DNA of 64,000 bases from Flaccisagitta enflata (Eukaryota; Chaetognatha; Sagittoidea; Aphragmophora). The DNA is taken from the NCBI GenBank assembly GCA_965153355.1, contig OZ231126.1, positions 29,574,001 through 29,638,000 of the forward strand. Reading direction: 5' to 3'. The notes under the pieces were generated by a model. The model ran no database searches. It had not been told where the DNA came from and worked only from the letters and a program-made list of their open reading frames with translations. The translations under genes and the position numbers were made by a program. Shown here piece by piece: positions 23,667 through 40,576 of this stretch. Each line of letters starts with the position of its first letter. Within the stretch, counting starts at the first letter, position 1.

Positions 23667-24439
23667 CCGAAATAGAAAAAATTACTATGTGTACACCGAC
23701 GGAAAAAAAAATAAAATTCAGAAAATTAGGCATGTGCGAGAGAACGAGAGAATTTGAGAGCGCGAGTCGACTATTTATGACCAAGAAATCCTTCACTTAA
23801 TGAAATCAAACGCAAAATTGAATACGAAGACAAGAATACCACTTGTTCATTTCCGAACGAAAGTAAAACTGGTAAATCTCAGCGTCAGACTCACACACCT
23901 ATTTTGTATGAATTACGCACATTTTTTATTGCATTGCTGAAATGCTAGTGGGCGACAACTTCCAGTAAGGTTTTCCTAGGCTCCCATAGATGTGTCTTTA
24001 TGAATCCAGCAAAAAAAAATTGCACAGATTGTACTTTTGGTTCGAGATATATAGCTTTTTACCATCATGAACCCCCCTCCGTTTTTATGTAACAGAATGT
24101 ACCATTTGTTATTTATCCAATTTTTTCCATCCAATCGCCACTTTTCAGTCATTTTCTTTCTTGATTGTCTTTATCTGAAACTTGCCCAAGGGAAATAACA
24201 AAGAAATTGGCAACCTTGGGCTAAAAGCTCTGCCAAGCGCACCTGAAAGTAAATCGGGAGAAACGGACGGTTTTTGGCCATTTTTGACGACATTGTAGTT
24301 AAAATTGTCATGACAACTACTGTTAATGAAAAACAATCGAAGGTAGAGTTCGCAGAGGTCTTAAGTACTATAGAAACAATCCTCGGTAAAAAGAAATGCC
24401 GTGGCGTTGACTGAATTGGTTCTACGAGCGCAAGTTGAA

Positions 24440-25255
24440 TTTCGGACAATTGGTATTTGTCAACAATTTAATTGTCCCATCTGCGTCCGGATCAATATAG
24501 CAACCTCTCATTTGAAAAATCTGCTTTCATGTTTCATACCCAAGTCTTACTCTTTTGTGTTGAAGGTATACGAGTGCAATGGGCAAAAAATCTCCACGTA
24601 ATTATTCATTTCTCGCCTTCGCTGAGGAAAAAAACGAATTTCGGACAATTGGTATTTGTCAACATTTTGGCGCAATACAGTATGTTTCAACTCGACTGTA
24701 ACATTTCATGACAATGTAGCTCCAAAAGTATTAAAGATAATTCAATTCTGTAAAAAATATCTAAAAGATAATACTTTAGCATTTAATGTTCATCAATTCC
24801 TAGGACTTTTTGACAAAAATTGGACGTTTTTATCACAAAGCTAGCTAGATCGCTCAAAATGCAAAAAATGTTATCTTATTCTTTATATTTCTGAGGTATA
24901 AATCAATAGGCTTCTTTTCTTTTTCATTATTTACAAACTACAAAAACATTTCTCTCATTTAAGACCAATCTGGCATCAGTAGCTAAAACTGTTTGAAAAT
25001 AAGAGCAATTTAAGTAAAGACAGTAAAACTAGCAAAATAGTAAAATATCCTTTTTTTGCATAGCATATCTTCCAGCTCTTAATGTTTTTAAAGGCTGATA
25101 TTTCTTAAAAAAGTCCTAGGAATTATTGATAACAAAATGCTAAAGTATTATCTTCCAGATGTTTTTTACAGAATTGAATTATCTTTATTACTTTTGCAGC
25201 TACACCGTCATGAAATGTTACAGTCGAGATGAAACATACTGTATTGTAAAAATGC
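24440..25255. repeat. Imperfect long inverted repeat
   Basis: Segment 24670-24812 (CAGTATGTTTCAACTCGACT to TTCCTAGGACTTTTTGAC) reappears inverted at 25105-25250 (AAAAGTCCTAGGAATT to GTCGAGATGAAACATACTG), with a ~290-base loop. ATTTCGGACAATTGGTATTT also occurs directly twice (about 24440 and 24638). Probably a decayed foldback element; no gene seen. Confidence 0.65.
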
Positions 25256-25559
25256 ATTAAGGCATTGGCAAAGGGATTTTACCGTATCTGATGATCAAAA
25301 TGGATTTATTCCATCATGAAGCCAACGTGGAGTATAGAATATAGCAATTTTACTCTAAAAAAAATTTCAGGTCTCGTAATTATAGCATACAAATTAGCTA
25401 AAAATTCTCATAACTTATCATTTTGGAACTGTAAAATTAGATTGAGATGACCATTTGAAGCTGCATAGCTTTATATCAGCTTTCATTCTTCTGCTAATTT
25501 CCTGTCTATTTATTCCCTACGTAATAATGAAAATGTTTAAACAGAAACAAAACAAATCA

Positions 25560-25562
<3 letters not shown>

Positions 25563-25647
<85 letters not shown>
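25563..25647 (+). repeat. (GA)n microsatellite
   Basis: About 42 GA units directly upstream of a short hairpin-ended element. Confidence 0.95.
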
Positions 25648-25650
<3 letters not shown>

Positions 25651-25671
25651 ACAAATGCTCAAAGACAGGTG

Positions 25672-25799
25672 AACAAGGCCAAGTAGGCCAATAAGGTGCG
25701 ACGTGTGGATCGTCGAACGAATGCGTTACCCGACCGACCGACAGACCAACCAACCAACGGACACAGCCAGTTATAGAGGTGCTTTGTCGCACCTAAAAA
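25672..25799 (+). mobile_element. Minimal hairpin-ended element, GGTGCGAC variant (128 bp)
   Basis: AACAAGGCCAAGTAGGCC start; AGGTGCGAC at 25694-25702; CCGACCGACCGACAGACC run; TATAGAG; hairpin GGTGCTTTGTCGCACC with GTCGCACCT at 25786-25794; then AAAAA. The upstream site and the tail are exact complements over 9 bases although the sequence differs from the GTCGCG subfamily. Confidence 0.75.
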
Positions 25800-25849
25800 C
25801 ACGATGATTTAAAGGGGGGATCGAGATTCCTACGGAATTGACAGTTTTT

Positions 25850-26120
25850 GGGCAGCGGCCCCGAAGGGTACGAAGTCCTGTAGAACACAGGGGGACTTTC
25901 GTTCGTCCGTTTCTGTTCGTTTGTTAGTCCCCCCCCCCTTCATCAGACCCCTCAGGCCTCAAAGCTGGCCTCTCAGGTCTCAAATCCAGCCTCCCAGGCC
26001 TCAAATCTGGCCTCCCAGGCCTCAAATCTGGCCTCCCAGGCCTCAAATCTGGCCTCCCAGGCCTCAAATCTGGCCTCTCAGGCCTCAAATCTGGCCTCTC
26101 AAATGGACAATGGACAATGG
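25850..26120. mobile_element. Minisatellite-carrying element, copy 2 (truncated)
   Basis: Left end GGGCAGCGGCCCCGAAGGGT then AAGTCCTGTAGAACACAGG, followed by ~20-bp units (CCTCAAATCTGGCCTCCCAG). The other terminal repeat is missing; the array runs into ATGGACAATGGACAATGGAC beside the coding block at 26.1 kb. Confidence 0.65.
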
Positions 26121-26124
26121 ACGT

Positions 26125-27016
26125 CACTATCTTGAATGTCTAAAACGTCAACTTCCTCCCCTTCTCTCGAAAACGAGCGATGGCGACCGAAAAATGGCAG
26201 CTCGAAAGTGAGGAGTTTAGCGCCGGTGGAAGTAAAGTAAGTGGCGCACCCTCCAGCTTTTGCCAGAATTTTACCTTTTAGTAAATGTTCTTCGGCCATT
26301 TCCCCCCGGCCTTTGGTGATGAGGATTAGACTCGACTCCTGAAGTTGACTACTAGCGATGGCCCTCACTGAGCCTGGATGCGCTAAGTCCGCTATCTCGT
26401 TGCGGTGTCGATCTTTATCGCCGTTTTTAGTCGTGTGCTACGCGACTCTACACCCCGCTTTGTTGGTCCGTCCGTCGGTCTGTACGTCCGTCACACTTTA
26501 CTTTTTTTTTTTTTTTTGCGGTTTTTGGCCTCACTGCTCCTGCCCAAATGATCTGGTGACCTCAATTTCTGCCCCTGCCCACCCGCGCGCGACTGGGGTA
26601 GCCGTGTATCCGTCCTTGTTGCTTTGGCGAAGGAGTTGGAAGAAGCGCGCACCATTTGTATGAGTTTGTGGTCTGAGCTCGTTTGTGCGTCGACAGCTGA
26701 CGAAATTGCCCCACTCGCATGAAGCACACGAGAAGCAAGAAGATTCTCTTCCCAGTAACTGGCCTGGAACGGCGGTCGTGTGAATTTTGTGCAAATGGCA
26801 GAATTTCTCAATCGGCTCCCAATCTGCCAGTGACACTTTGACATCACCGAGGTTAACAACCTCTCCATGGAACCCACTGTAAAAATAACCCTTGTCCTCT
26901 CGCCCGTTGCGCGTCTTTTGCAGGTCAATGAAATTCATGATCTCGAGATGAGCAATTTTGAACACTTTTTTTCCCAGTTCGAATGCTATTTGAACAAATA
27001 TTGTATCGTAAATCAT
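26125..27016 (-). CDS. Unrecognised coding block interrupted by a mobile element
   Basis: Two minus-strand segments look like real coding sequence. The first (to about 26621) includes IAHLEIMNFIDLQKTRNGR, GFHGEVVNLGDVKVSLADW, a cysteine cluster CFSCASCEWGNFVSC and NGARFFQLLRQS. The second (26423 to about 26125) includes KDRHRNEIADLAHPGSVRAI, SSLILITKGRGEMAEEHLL and GGCATYFTSTGAKLLTFELP. Between them is a 197-bp hairpin-ended element without obvious splice sites at its edges. Either the element broke the gene, or an unseen intron contains it. The right boundary may be an acceptor near 26,990; the left may be a donor near 26,120. I do not recognise the family. Confidence 0.5.
26424..26620 (-). 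mobile_element. Hairpin-ended element inside the 26-kb coding block
   Basis: Minus orientation: AAAAA, hairpin GTCGTGTGCTACGCGAC, CCCGCTTTGTTGGTCCGTCC, a T17 run, CACTGCTCCTGCCCAAATGA, then CGCGCGACTGGGGTAGCCG and ATCCGTCCTTGTT. Both ends match the family ends, so the insertion looks complete. Confidence 0.8.
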
Positions 27017-27734
27017 TGATTTGACGCATATAACACTATCATTAATTGCCGTGATGGCCAGTCAGTCTGTTGGTAGGATGGTCTATGATAATGTGAGTTA
27101 AAGCTTATAAGAGCCCTTTCCCTTATTACGCGACCAACTCGGCCCTGAATGAACCAACACTGTTTGTTTTTATCACCGATAAAAAATATAAAAAGTTTCA
27201 AGTGGCACTTTTACTAATTTGTATAAGCCAGCTAATTATGGTCTGTACAGGAAAACGGTGACCCATTAAGAATGGCTGATTGCGGTTTCTGACCTTTCAA
27301 ACATCATAGATTCATAGAATATCACCGAAAAAAGACAAATTTCACTTTGAATTTTACGACTTTTGCCTCCTTGGCTGCGAGTCTGACCCTGAGATTTACC
27401 AACTACATTTACTATTTCGAAGAAGCACACGAACGACAGTTACGAATATGAGTATTTATCAACTTTGTTTTCTTAGAAATTACAGTAATCACAAGTGTAT
27501 ATAGTTATATGGCAAAAATTGTTGCTTGGCTTCAGTTGGGACACTAAATTTGTCGGATACCAATTGGGGTTTGAAGTCCTTAAAATCTTTACTCTCCTAC
27601 GCCGCTAGGTCATTCGATTCCAAAGGTTGTGTTCTAGTCGCTGTGATTTTGAGACATGGACTAGACATTTAGCCTAAATTTTAGGTATTGTTCTGACTGG
27701 ACCACCACGTAATCTGAGGTGAGATTAAAACCCG

Positions 27735-28026
27735 GGGTACACTCGGGTATGCTTGGGTATGCTCGGGTATTGCTTGGGTATTTGGGTATTGCTCGGGTAT
27801 TGCTCAGGTATTGCTAGGGTATTTCTTGGGTATTGCTTGGGTATGCTTGGGTATGCCCAGGTATTACTTTAGTATTGCTTTGGTATTGCTTGGGTATGCT
27901 CGGGTATTGCTCGGGTATTTGGGTATTGCTCGGGTATTGCTAGGGTATTGCTAGGGTATTCCTTGGGTATTGCTAGGGTATTTCTTGGATATTTCTTGGG
28001 TATGCTCGGGTATTGCTTGGGTATTA
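27735..28026 (+). repeat. 11-bp minisatellite
   Basis: Repeated GGGTATTGCTC/GGGTATTGCTT/GGGTATGCTC units, about 25 copies. Confidence 0.85.
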
Positions 28027-28039
28027 ATCTCACATTTTT

Positions 28040-29040
28040 CTATTAGAGATTACCAGGCGCGCTCTCAGCCTTAGAAACTTTGAGTTATAGCTCGTCCCCT
28101 AGCTTTGGTAGCGAGCGAAAGTGAACGCGACTGAGGCAAATTAAATTTTTGTCACAAATCGCTCATTTTTAACATTATTCTCATGTATAGAACACGAAAT
28201 GAATGATCTATGTCATATATATGAATAAAAAATCTGATTTCAGTCATTACATATCAATGTAGGTCATGGGGAGGCCAAATACCAGCGTGAAACAGCGATG
28301 TTTGAACTACATCTTTAACATATGCTAAAATATTGAAATATTATTAATTACAAACAAACAGAAATGGTTCTTAATATGCCGTTATGATTTATAAGTTTTT
28401 ATAGGATAAACTATGTAAAATTTATGATCTAACGCCGTTGGCCGCGTCCAAATCGGTTTAGCGGCTCGGCGCGGCTAGCCCCGCAAAAGTTAAAAAAATT
28501 TAATCGAACAAAAATCCTCCCGGTGGTGGCTTATTTTAGCGGCGCACAATTACGATCGTATCAAAAGCTGTTCAGAAGATTTTTTTCCTTTCTGAGCTTT
28601 TCTTATAGAAGACTTATAGTAAGTATATAGTGCAGCATATCATTCGAATCGTCTTTACATGGAGAACATGAAACCGGTCATGATTTTTTTTTCTCTGTAA
28701 CTCGTAGCAACCACCAGACAAAAACAGATTTAATGAGGTCCATTGATATGATATGATATGATATGATGTTGTAGATCTCCTAGGTCAGCCGTTGCCGACA
28801 TTGCGGAGACGTTGGCGCATCTTTAACAGGACGATTTTGGTCAATTAGTTCCGGGATCAGTATTCTCCACGCTCGTTGTCTTATCGTCCGTATTCATAGT
28901 TTTTTTTTCCTTCCATCGATCGTAAGCCGATTTGAATCCATTTATGGATGTGCTGCTCTTGACCTATGCCGGATCAACCTATAGGCTAAAAAAGCTATAG
29001 CTTAGGGCCCCGCGCCTCAGGGGGGCCCCGCGCCTCCAGC
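28040..29040. other. Stretch without recognised gene
   Basis: AT-rich sequence with a GC-rich island near 28435-28490 (GCGGCTCGGCGCGGCTAGCC), a (GATAT)n-like run at 28747-28768 and TTAGGGCCCCGCGCC near 29004, which recurs near 30365. No exon supported. Confidence 0.4.
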
Positions 29041-29071
29041 ACCCACCCCTGTAAAAAAAAAGGCAAAAAAG

Positions 29072-29122
29072 AAAAGGAGGAAAGAAAAAAGAGAAAGAAA
29101 GAAAGAAAGAAAGAAAGAAAAA

Positions 29123-29170
<48 letters not shown>

Positions 29171-29302
29171 AAAAGAAAGAAAAAGAAAGAAAAAGAGAGA
29201 AAGAAAAAGAAAGAAAGAAAGAATGAATAAATGAATGAATGAATGAATGAATGAATGAATGAATGAATGAATGAATGAAAGAAAGAAAGAAAGAAAGAAA
29301 GA
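29072..29302 (+). repeat. (GAAA)n/(GAAT)n tract
   Basis: Tetranucleotide run in three blocks, GAAA, then GAAT, then GAAA. Confidence 0.9.
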
Positions 29303-29311
29303 TCAAACTAG

Positions 29312-29875
29312 TCATCCAAGGATCGCACATGGTCAGCGGTACCCGATGCCCTGCTTGGAGTGATTAGCTGAAGAAGCTGAGTGGGAGCAGGGCAGCGGCC
29401 CCAAAGGGCCGATGTCCTGTAAGACACAGGGGTGAATTTCCAGACGTCCTAAGAAAGCACATTTAAGGACTGAGTTGATTGATTGGAGAACAGGGATGAG
29501 GGCAGATTTGAACCTGAGAAGGTCATTTCGAGGGCTGAATTGAGACAGATTTTAGGTTTGAGAGGTCTGATTTCAGGCCTGAAATGGTTGATTTGGGGCC
29601 CGACAAGGCTGATTTAGTGCCTCAGTGGGCTGATTTTGGGCTTGAGTGAGCTAATTTAGGATATAGATGGTCCGATTTTAGGCCTGAGAGGGGTGATTTT
29701 GAGTCTGAGAGGGCAGACTTGAGGCCTGAGAGCGCTAATTTGGGGTCTGAGAGGGCTGATTTAGGGCCTGAGAGGGGCCTCAGGGGGGGGGACGGACGGA
29801 CGTACGGACGGACGTCTGGAAATTCACCCCTGTGTCCTACAGGACATCGGCCCTTTGGGGCCGCTGCCCAAAAAG
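29312..29875 (+). mobile_element. Minisatellite-carrying element, copy 3 (complete)
   Basis: Head CACATGGTCAGCGGTACCCG, then the terminal repeat GGGCAGCGGCCCCAAAGGGC with GATGTCCTGTAAGACACAGG, about 12 units of a ~20-bp repeat (GGCCTGAGAGGGCTGATTT), and the inverted end GACGTCTGGAAATTCACCCC, CCTGTGTCCTACAGGACAT, CGGCCCTTTGGGGCCGCTGC then CCAAAAAG. A GGACGGACGTACGG run lies near 29800. No open reading frame of note. Confidence 0.85.
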
Positions 29876-30396
29876 TCAAGAATGTAAGTATTACATATTT
29901 TTGAAGCAGAATGAACTCCAATCTACTTTCCCAAACATTGAAATAGCGCTTTGCATCTACCTTTTCATGATGATTACCAATTGCAGTGGTGAATGATCTT
30001 TCTCTAAACTAAAACGCATAAAAAATGAATAACGCACATCTATCAGCCAACATTGTTTGAACAATCTTACTCTTTTGTCTATCGAGCATGAACTTTTACG
30101 AAAAATTTATGTTGATGACATAATTGCAAAATTTGCAGCAAAAAAAGCCAGGAATGTTTGCTTTCAATTTTTCCACGGTGATATGCTTAACTGTAATGGA
30201 AATGTCATATTTTGTTGTTTTATTTATTTTAAGTTCTTTAAATATGTCACTTTAAAGCAGACAGGAAGTTACGCATGCTAGATAAAATTTCAATCAACTG
30301 GTTTTGAGTAAACAGGGGGGGGGGGCAAAGAGGGGGGGGGTTAGGGGGCCCCGCGCCCCTAGCCTAGCTTAGGGCCCCGCGCCTTGTTGATCCGGC

Positions 30397-31011
30397 TTAG
30401 CTCTTGACATTTTCCGGGAGTTCATTCCATCCTTTAGCAGCCCGAATGGAAAATGAATTCCGCCGAATTTCGAGTCGCGCTCTCTCGACCACCAGCACCG
30501 ATTCCTTCTTCACCAATTTTCCCTCGTCGTCAACCGTTGCCGTCGCTCTTGTAGGTCTGGCGTCATCAGGAACAGTCTGAAACCATTTTTCCCGTTCCAC
30601 TTTGCTGAATCCCTTCAGCACTTTAAAGGTTTGAATAGCGTCTCCTCTTTCTCTCCTCTCTTTAAGCGAAGTCAGTCCTGCGTCCTTTAATTTTTCTTCG
30701 TAAGTGCTTCCGCGAACGTCAGACAGCATTTTTATGAGACGTTCTTGAATTTTTTCTAAGCACTTAATATCCGCTTCTAGCCAGGGACTCCATGCTGAGA
30801 CCGCGTGCTCCAGGCGAGGTCTTACAAATGTTTTGCAGAGAGGAACTAGATGAGCCTTCTTCCTGTAATGAAATGATCTCTGCAGTTGACCGAGTGCAAA
30901 GTTTGCTGCTTTTGCCGCTGCCGCACATTGCTTGGTTGGTTTTAGACTGTCTTCGATATAGACACCAAGATCTTTTTCCTCTTTGACAGCTTCTATCTCC
31001 TGACCATTCAA
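30397..31011 (-). mobile_element. LINE reverse transcriptase C-terminal fragment
   Basis: A 204-residue minus-strand frame contains KDLGVYIEDSLKPTKQC, LGQLQRSF, LCKTFVRPRLEHAVSAWSPW, LEKIQERLIKM and SIRAAKGWNELPENV. This is the thumb and tail region of CR1/Jockey-group non-LTR retrotransposon reverse transcriptases. It ends with a natural stop near the element's 3' end. The 5' part, including endonuclease and catalytic YADD, is absent and the sequence is cut by a GAAA tract at 31020. 5' truncation is usual for LINEs. Confidence 0.9.
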
Positions 31012-31054
31012 GAAATATTTGTACTTTGTCTTGATTAAAAGTTTAGATCTTTAG

Positions 31055-31276
31055 AAGAAAGAGACGGAAAGAAAGAAAGAAAGAAAGAATGAAAGCATGA
31101 ATGAAAGAATGAAAGAATGAATGAAAGAATGAAAGAAAGAAAGAAAAAAAGAAAAAAGCAGGCAGGCTGAGGAAACACGTCAAAAAAAGCCAAAAAGTAA
31201 AAAAATGAAAGGAAAGAAAGGAAAGAAAGGAAAGAAAGGAGAGAAAGGAAAGAAAGGAAAGAAAGGAAAGAAAGGA

Positions 31277-31332
<56 letters not shown>

Positions 31333-31375
31333 AAAGCAAATAGGGAAGAAAGAAAGGAAAAAAGGGAAGAAAGAA
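31055..31375 (+). repeat. (GAAA)/(GGAAA)n tract
   Basis: Mixed GAAA, GAAT and GGAAA arrays. Ser/Phe/Leu-rich minus-strand translations are low complexity. Confidence 0.9.
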
Positions 31376-31383
31376 AGGTAAAT

Positions 31384-32017
31384 AGTCGCAAAAGCGTTAG
31401 ATGGTCAGCGGTACCCGTTGCCCCTATGTGAGTGTCTGTGTGTGTGAGGTGGTTAGAGGGGCAGCGGCCCCGAAGGGGCCGATGACCTATGCTGGTTTTA
31501 TTTGAAATTCAAGGCTGGAATTAGGGCCTGAAGGCTGGGATATGAGCCTCGAGGCTAGGATTTGAGCCTTGGGGCTGGTAATTGAGCCTCATGGCTGGTA
31601 TTTTAGCCAAAAGGCTGGGATTTGAGCCTCGAGGCTGGGATTTGAGCCTCGAGACTGGGATTTGAGCCTTGAGGCTGGGATTTGAGCTTTGAAGCTGGGA
31701 TTTGAGCCTTCAGGCTGATATTTGAGCCTTGAGGCTGGGATTTGAGCCCTGAGGCTAGGATTTGGGCCTCGAGGCTAGGATTTAGGCCTCAAGGCTAGGA
31801 TTTGGGCCTTGAGACTAGGATTAGGGCCTCCAGAGTAGGATTTGGGCCTCCAGATTGGGTTTTGGGCCTCCAATCTAGGAATAGGGCCTCTAGCCTTTAG
31901 ACTAGGATATGGGCCTCGAGGGGGGGGGGACGGAGGAGAAGAAGGAGAAGAAGAAGAAGGAGAAATTTCCCCATGTGTGAAAGATAGGTCGGCCCCGTCG
32001 GGGCCGCTGCCCAAAAG
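31384..32017 (+). mobile_element. Minisatellite-carrying element, copy 4 (complete)
   Basis: Head AGTCGCAAAAGCGTTAGATG then GTCAGCGGTACCCG; terminal repeat GGGCAGCGGCCCCGAAGGGG with CCGATGACCTATGC; about 18 units of a 20-bp repeat (GAGGCTGGGATTTGAGCCTC); inverted end AAATTTCCCCATGTGTGAAA, GTCGGGGCCGCTGCCCAAAA. Same architecture as copies 3 and 5. Confidence 0.85.
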
Positions 32018-32189
32018 GGAAGAAAGAAAGGAAAGAATAGAAAAAAAGATGGGAAAAAAGGAAAGAAAGGAGGGATAAAAGAAGGAAAGAAAGAAGGGAT
32101 AAAAGAAGGAAAGAAAGAAAATGATAGAATGAAAAGGAAACAAGCCGGATACACGGGCCAGGACAGTGCGCCGGGCGTAATTAATTCTT

Positions 32190-32515
32190 TGATCTATCCC
32201 TAGTTCCATCAGACCTATCCGTAGCTCAATCAGACCTATCCCTAGCTCTATCAGACAAATCCCGAGCTCTATCAGGCCTATCCCGAGCTTTATCAGGCCT
32301 ATCCCAAGTGCTATCAGACCTATCCCGAGCTCTATCAGTCCTATCCCGAGCTATAAAGCCTATCCCAAGCTCTATCAGACCTATCACCAGCTCTATCAGA
32401 CCTATCCCCAGCTCTATCAGACCTATCCCCAGCTCTATCAGACCTATCCCCAGACCTATCCAACCTATCACCAGACCTATCCGACCTATCCCCGGCTCTA
32501 TCAGACCTAACCATA
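32190..32515. repeat. 21-bp minisatellite
   Basis: About 15 units of a CTATCAGACCTATCCCCAGC-type repeat. Open frames on both strands are a by-product of the repeat. Confidence 0.85.
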
Positions 32516-32589
32516 GCTGATTATTTTAGTGAATGGAATGACGAGTATCATCAATGATAAACGAAATGAGCTTTACATTGATTTCAAAC

Positions 32590-32812
32590 ATTTTTTTTTT
32601 TCATTTGAGCGTGACTGAAAGATAAACGGATGGACAGAGCCCTTATAGAGGTGCTATGGCGCATCAAAAAGTCATCCTAGCATGTTTCTTAATCATTTCC
32701 AGTGATTTTTGCTCTTTTCGAGATTTTCAACTCAAGCGTGACCAACCAACCGACCAAGCGACCAACAGAGAGAGCCTCTTAGAGTTATAGAGTTGCTATG
32801 GCGAACCTAAAA
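32590..32812 (+). mobile_element. Two decayed hairpin-ended element tails
   Basis: First tail: GATGGACAGAGCCCTTATAG then AGGTGCTATGGCGCATCAAA. Second: ACCAACCGACCAAGCGACC, then GAGTTGCTATGGCGAACCTA AAAA. Both keep the run-TATAG-hairpin-A order but the hairpins are imperfect. Confidence 0.5.
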
Positions 32813-32814
32813 AG

Positions 32815-33017
32815 AACAAGGCCGGATACACGGCTACCCCAGTTGCGTGCGGGTGGGCAGGGGCTGTATTTAAGGTTACTTGATCATTTGTGCAGGAGCA
32901 GTGAGGCTATAGACCGCAAAAAAAAACAAAAAAAAATGAAGTGTGACGGACCAAAGGACCGACGGATCGATGGACCGACAAAGCGGGGTGTTGAGTCGCG
33001 CAGCACGCGACTAAAAA
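32815..33017 (+). mobile_element. Hairpin-ended element, GTCGCGTGC type
   Basis: AACAAGGCCGGATACACGGC start; body site AGTTGCGTGC; CCGACGGATCGATGGACCGA run; hairpin GTCGCGCAGCACGCGAC then TAAAAA. A second element follows directly head to tail. Confidence 0.8.
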
Positions 33018-33186
33018 CAAGGCCGGATACACGGCAATCCAGTCGCGGACGGTTGGGCAGGAGCAGTAATGCAAAAACCGCTCGGAATTCAAAAATGTGA
33101 CGGACGGACGGACGGACGGACGGACGGACCTACCGACCTACCGACCGACACGGCAAGGTGTAGAGTCGCGTGTCCGCGACTAAAAA
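33018..33186 (+). mobile_element. Hairpin-ended element, GTCGCGGAC type
   Basis: Body site AGTCGCGGAC at 33041-33050 is exactly complementary (10 bases) to GTCCGCGACT at 33172-33181 in the tail hairpin GTCGCGTGTCCGCGAC. A GGAC array separates them. Confidence 0.8.
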
Positions 33187-33225
33187 CAGGATCATGAATT
33201 CAAAACCGGAGTTCAGGAAGAAACG

Positions 33226-33253
33226 CCGTTCTCTCTCTCTCTTTCTTTTTCTT

Positions 33254-33309
<56 letters not shown>
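33226..33309 (+). repeat. (CT)n microsatellite
   Basis: CT-dominated tract of about 40 units with a few TTT interruptions at its left. Confidence 0.9.
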
Positions 33310-33317
<8 letters not shown>

Positions 33318-33430
33318 TTCGTGAGTTGGCTTCAAAGACCGCCGCAGACAATCTCAGCGTCAAGAAAGAAATTTCGTCAGACCTGTCAGTTTAATAAAAC
33401 ACATATTGAAATTACAATTATGAGTTCTTT

Positions 33431-33587
33431 TATTAGTCGCGGACACGCGACTACACCTTGCTGTGTCAGTTGGTAGGTAGGTCGGTCCGTTGGTCGGTCC
33501 ACAATATTTCTAAAATTGTGAGCAGTTTTTGCATCACTGCTCCCGCCCTACCATCCGCGACTGGATTGCCGTGTATCTGGCCTTGCT
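33431..33587 (-). mobile_element. Hairpin-ended element, GTCGCGGAC type
   Basis: Hairpin GTCGCGGACACGCGAC at the left, GGTAGGTCGGTCCGTTGG run, body site TCCGCGACTGGA and GCCGTGTATCTGGCCTTG end. Confidence 0.75.
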
Positions 33588-33590
33588 TCC

Positions 33591-33745
<155 letters not shown>

Positions 33746-34633
33746 TCAGACAAATCAAAGCTGGGTGAAGTACAAATTTATTTGAATTTGCTCACAAATA
33801 CGTGTCATTTTCTTTATCTCTTTTGACCAGTTTGTAGCCTGTGACGGACCTGTAAGGCCATCAAAAATAATTCAGTGCATATTTTTGTTTCTTTCAATGA
33901 GGTTTGGCAAGGGGATATATACATAGGGAAAAAAAGAATCAAAACCAGAAGCTTTTTTTTCAAAAGTGCCAATTTTGGTTGTTTTTTTAACACTCAAAGA
34001 TCATTTTTTACTCAAAAAAACCTGACCAGGCTGCCAGATGAGGACCCAGCACAGCTCTTGGAACCAGACTAGGTAGGAAAAAGATGGAAAAATGCTTTGA
34101 AGACGAAACTATAAGGTAAAAAGATAAAATTTTTGAAATTGTCATTTTTTTTCTCCTTTTCCCAACTTTGAGTGGCCATTACTTTTGAACGGCTGGGCCG
34201 ATTTAATCGCGCAAAAAAGGATAAGATACCCCTTAAAAAACTCTACATTTTGGTCACCAATTTTTTAAAATTCCATCAAAAAACGATGGAGTTATGATTT
34301 TTTGAATGAAATAGATTTACTGACAAAAAATTTCTTGTAGATCAGGGATGAATTCGGGGCCGTTTGCGCCTCTCGATGATCAGTATTTGGGCTAAAATCA
34401 AGGTTAATATTCTTATTAAATGTATACAAGCACCTTTAGACAAAAGTAAGACATATTTGACAATATCAAAATTTTCATTTCCCCTGGCTAGCTTTGGGTT
34501 ATCGGGTACCGCTCGCCATGACTATTTACAATGTAATTTAGTTATAGTTGGTTATATATTGATTCTTGACAACATGCACGTAAAAGACTGTAAAAAGTTC
34601 CACAAAATGATGCTCGAGTCATATGTTCTGTTT

Positions 34634-40462
<5,829 letters not shown>

Positions 40463-40576
40463 TTTATGTATTACTATTATTTAGACGAAATCACATGGGA
40501 AATGAACACTGACTGCGCGCACGGAAGTCTGACTGACAAACGGACCGACTGTTCAGACAAATTAAGGTTTCGTTTT

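Noticed and set aside
26099-26368. Complete 89-aa gene
   Set aside because: The frame starts at an internal Met and is the downstream part of a larger block that continues across the mobile element.
30304-30372. G-quadruplex regulatory element
   Set aside because: G runs are long but embedded in repeat debris with no adjacent promoter or gene.
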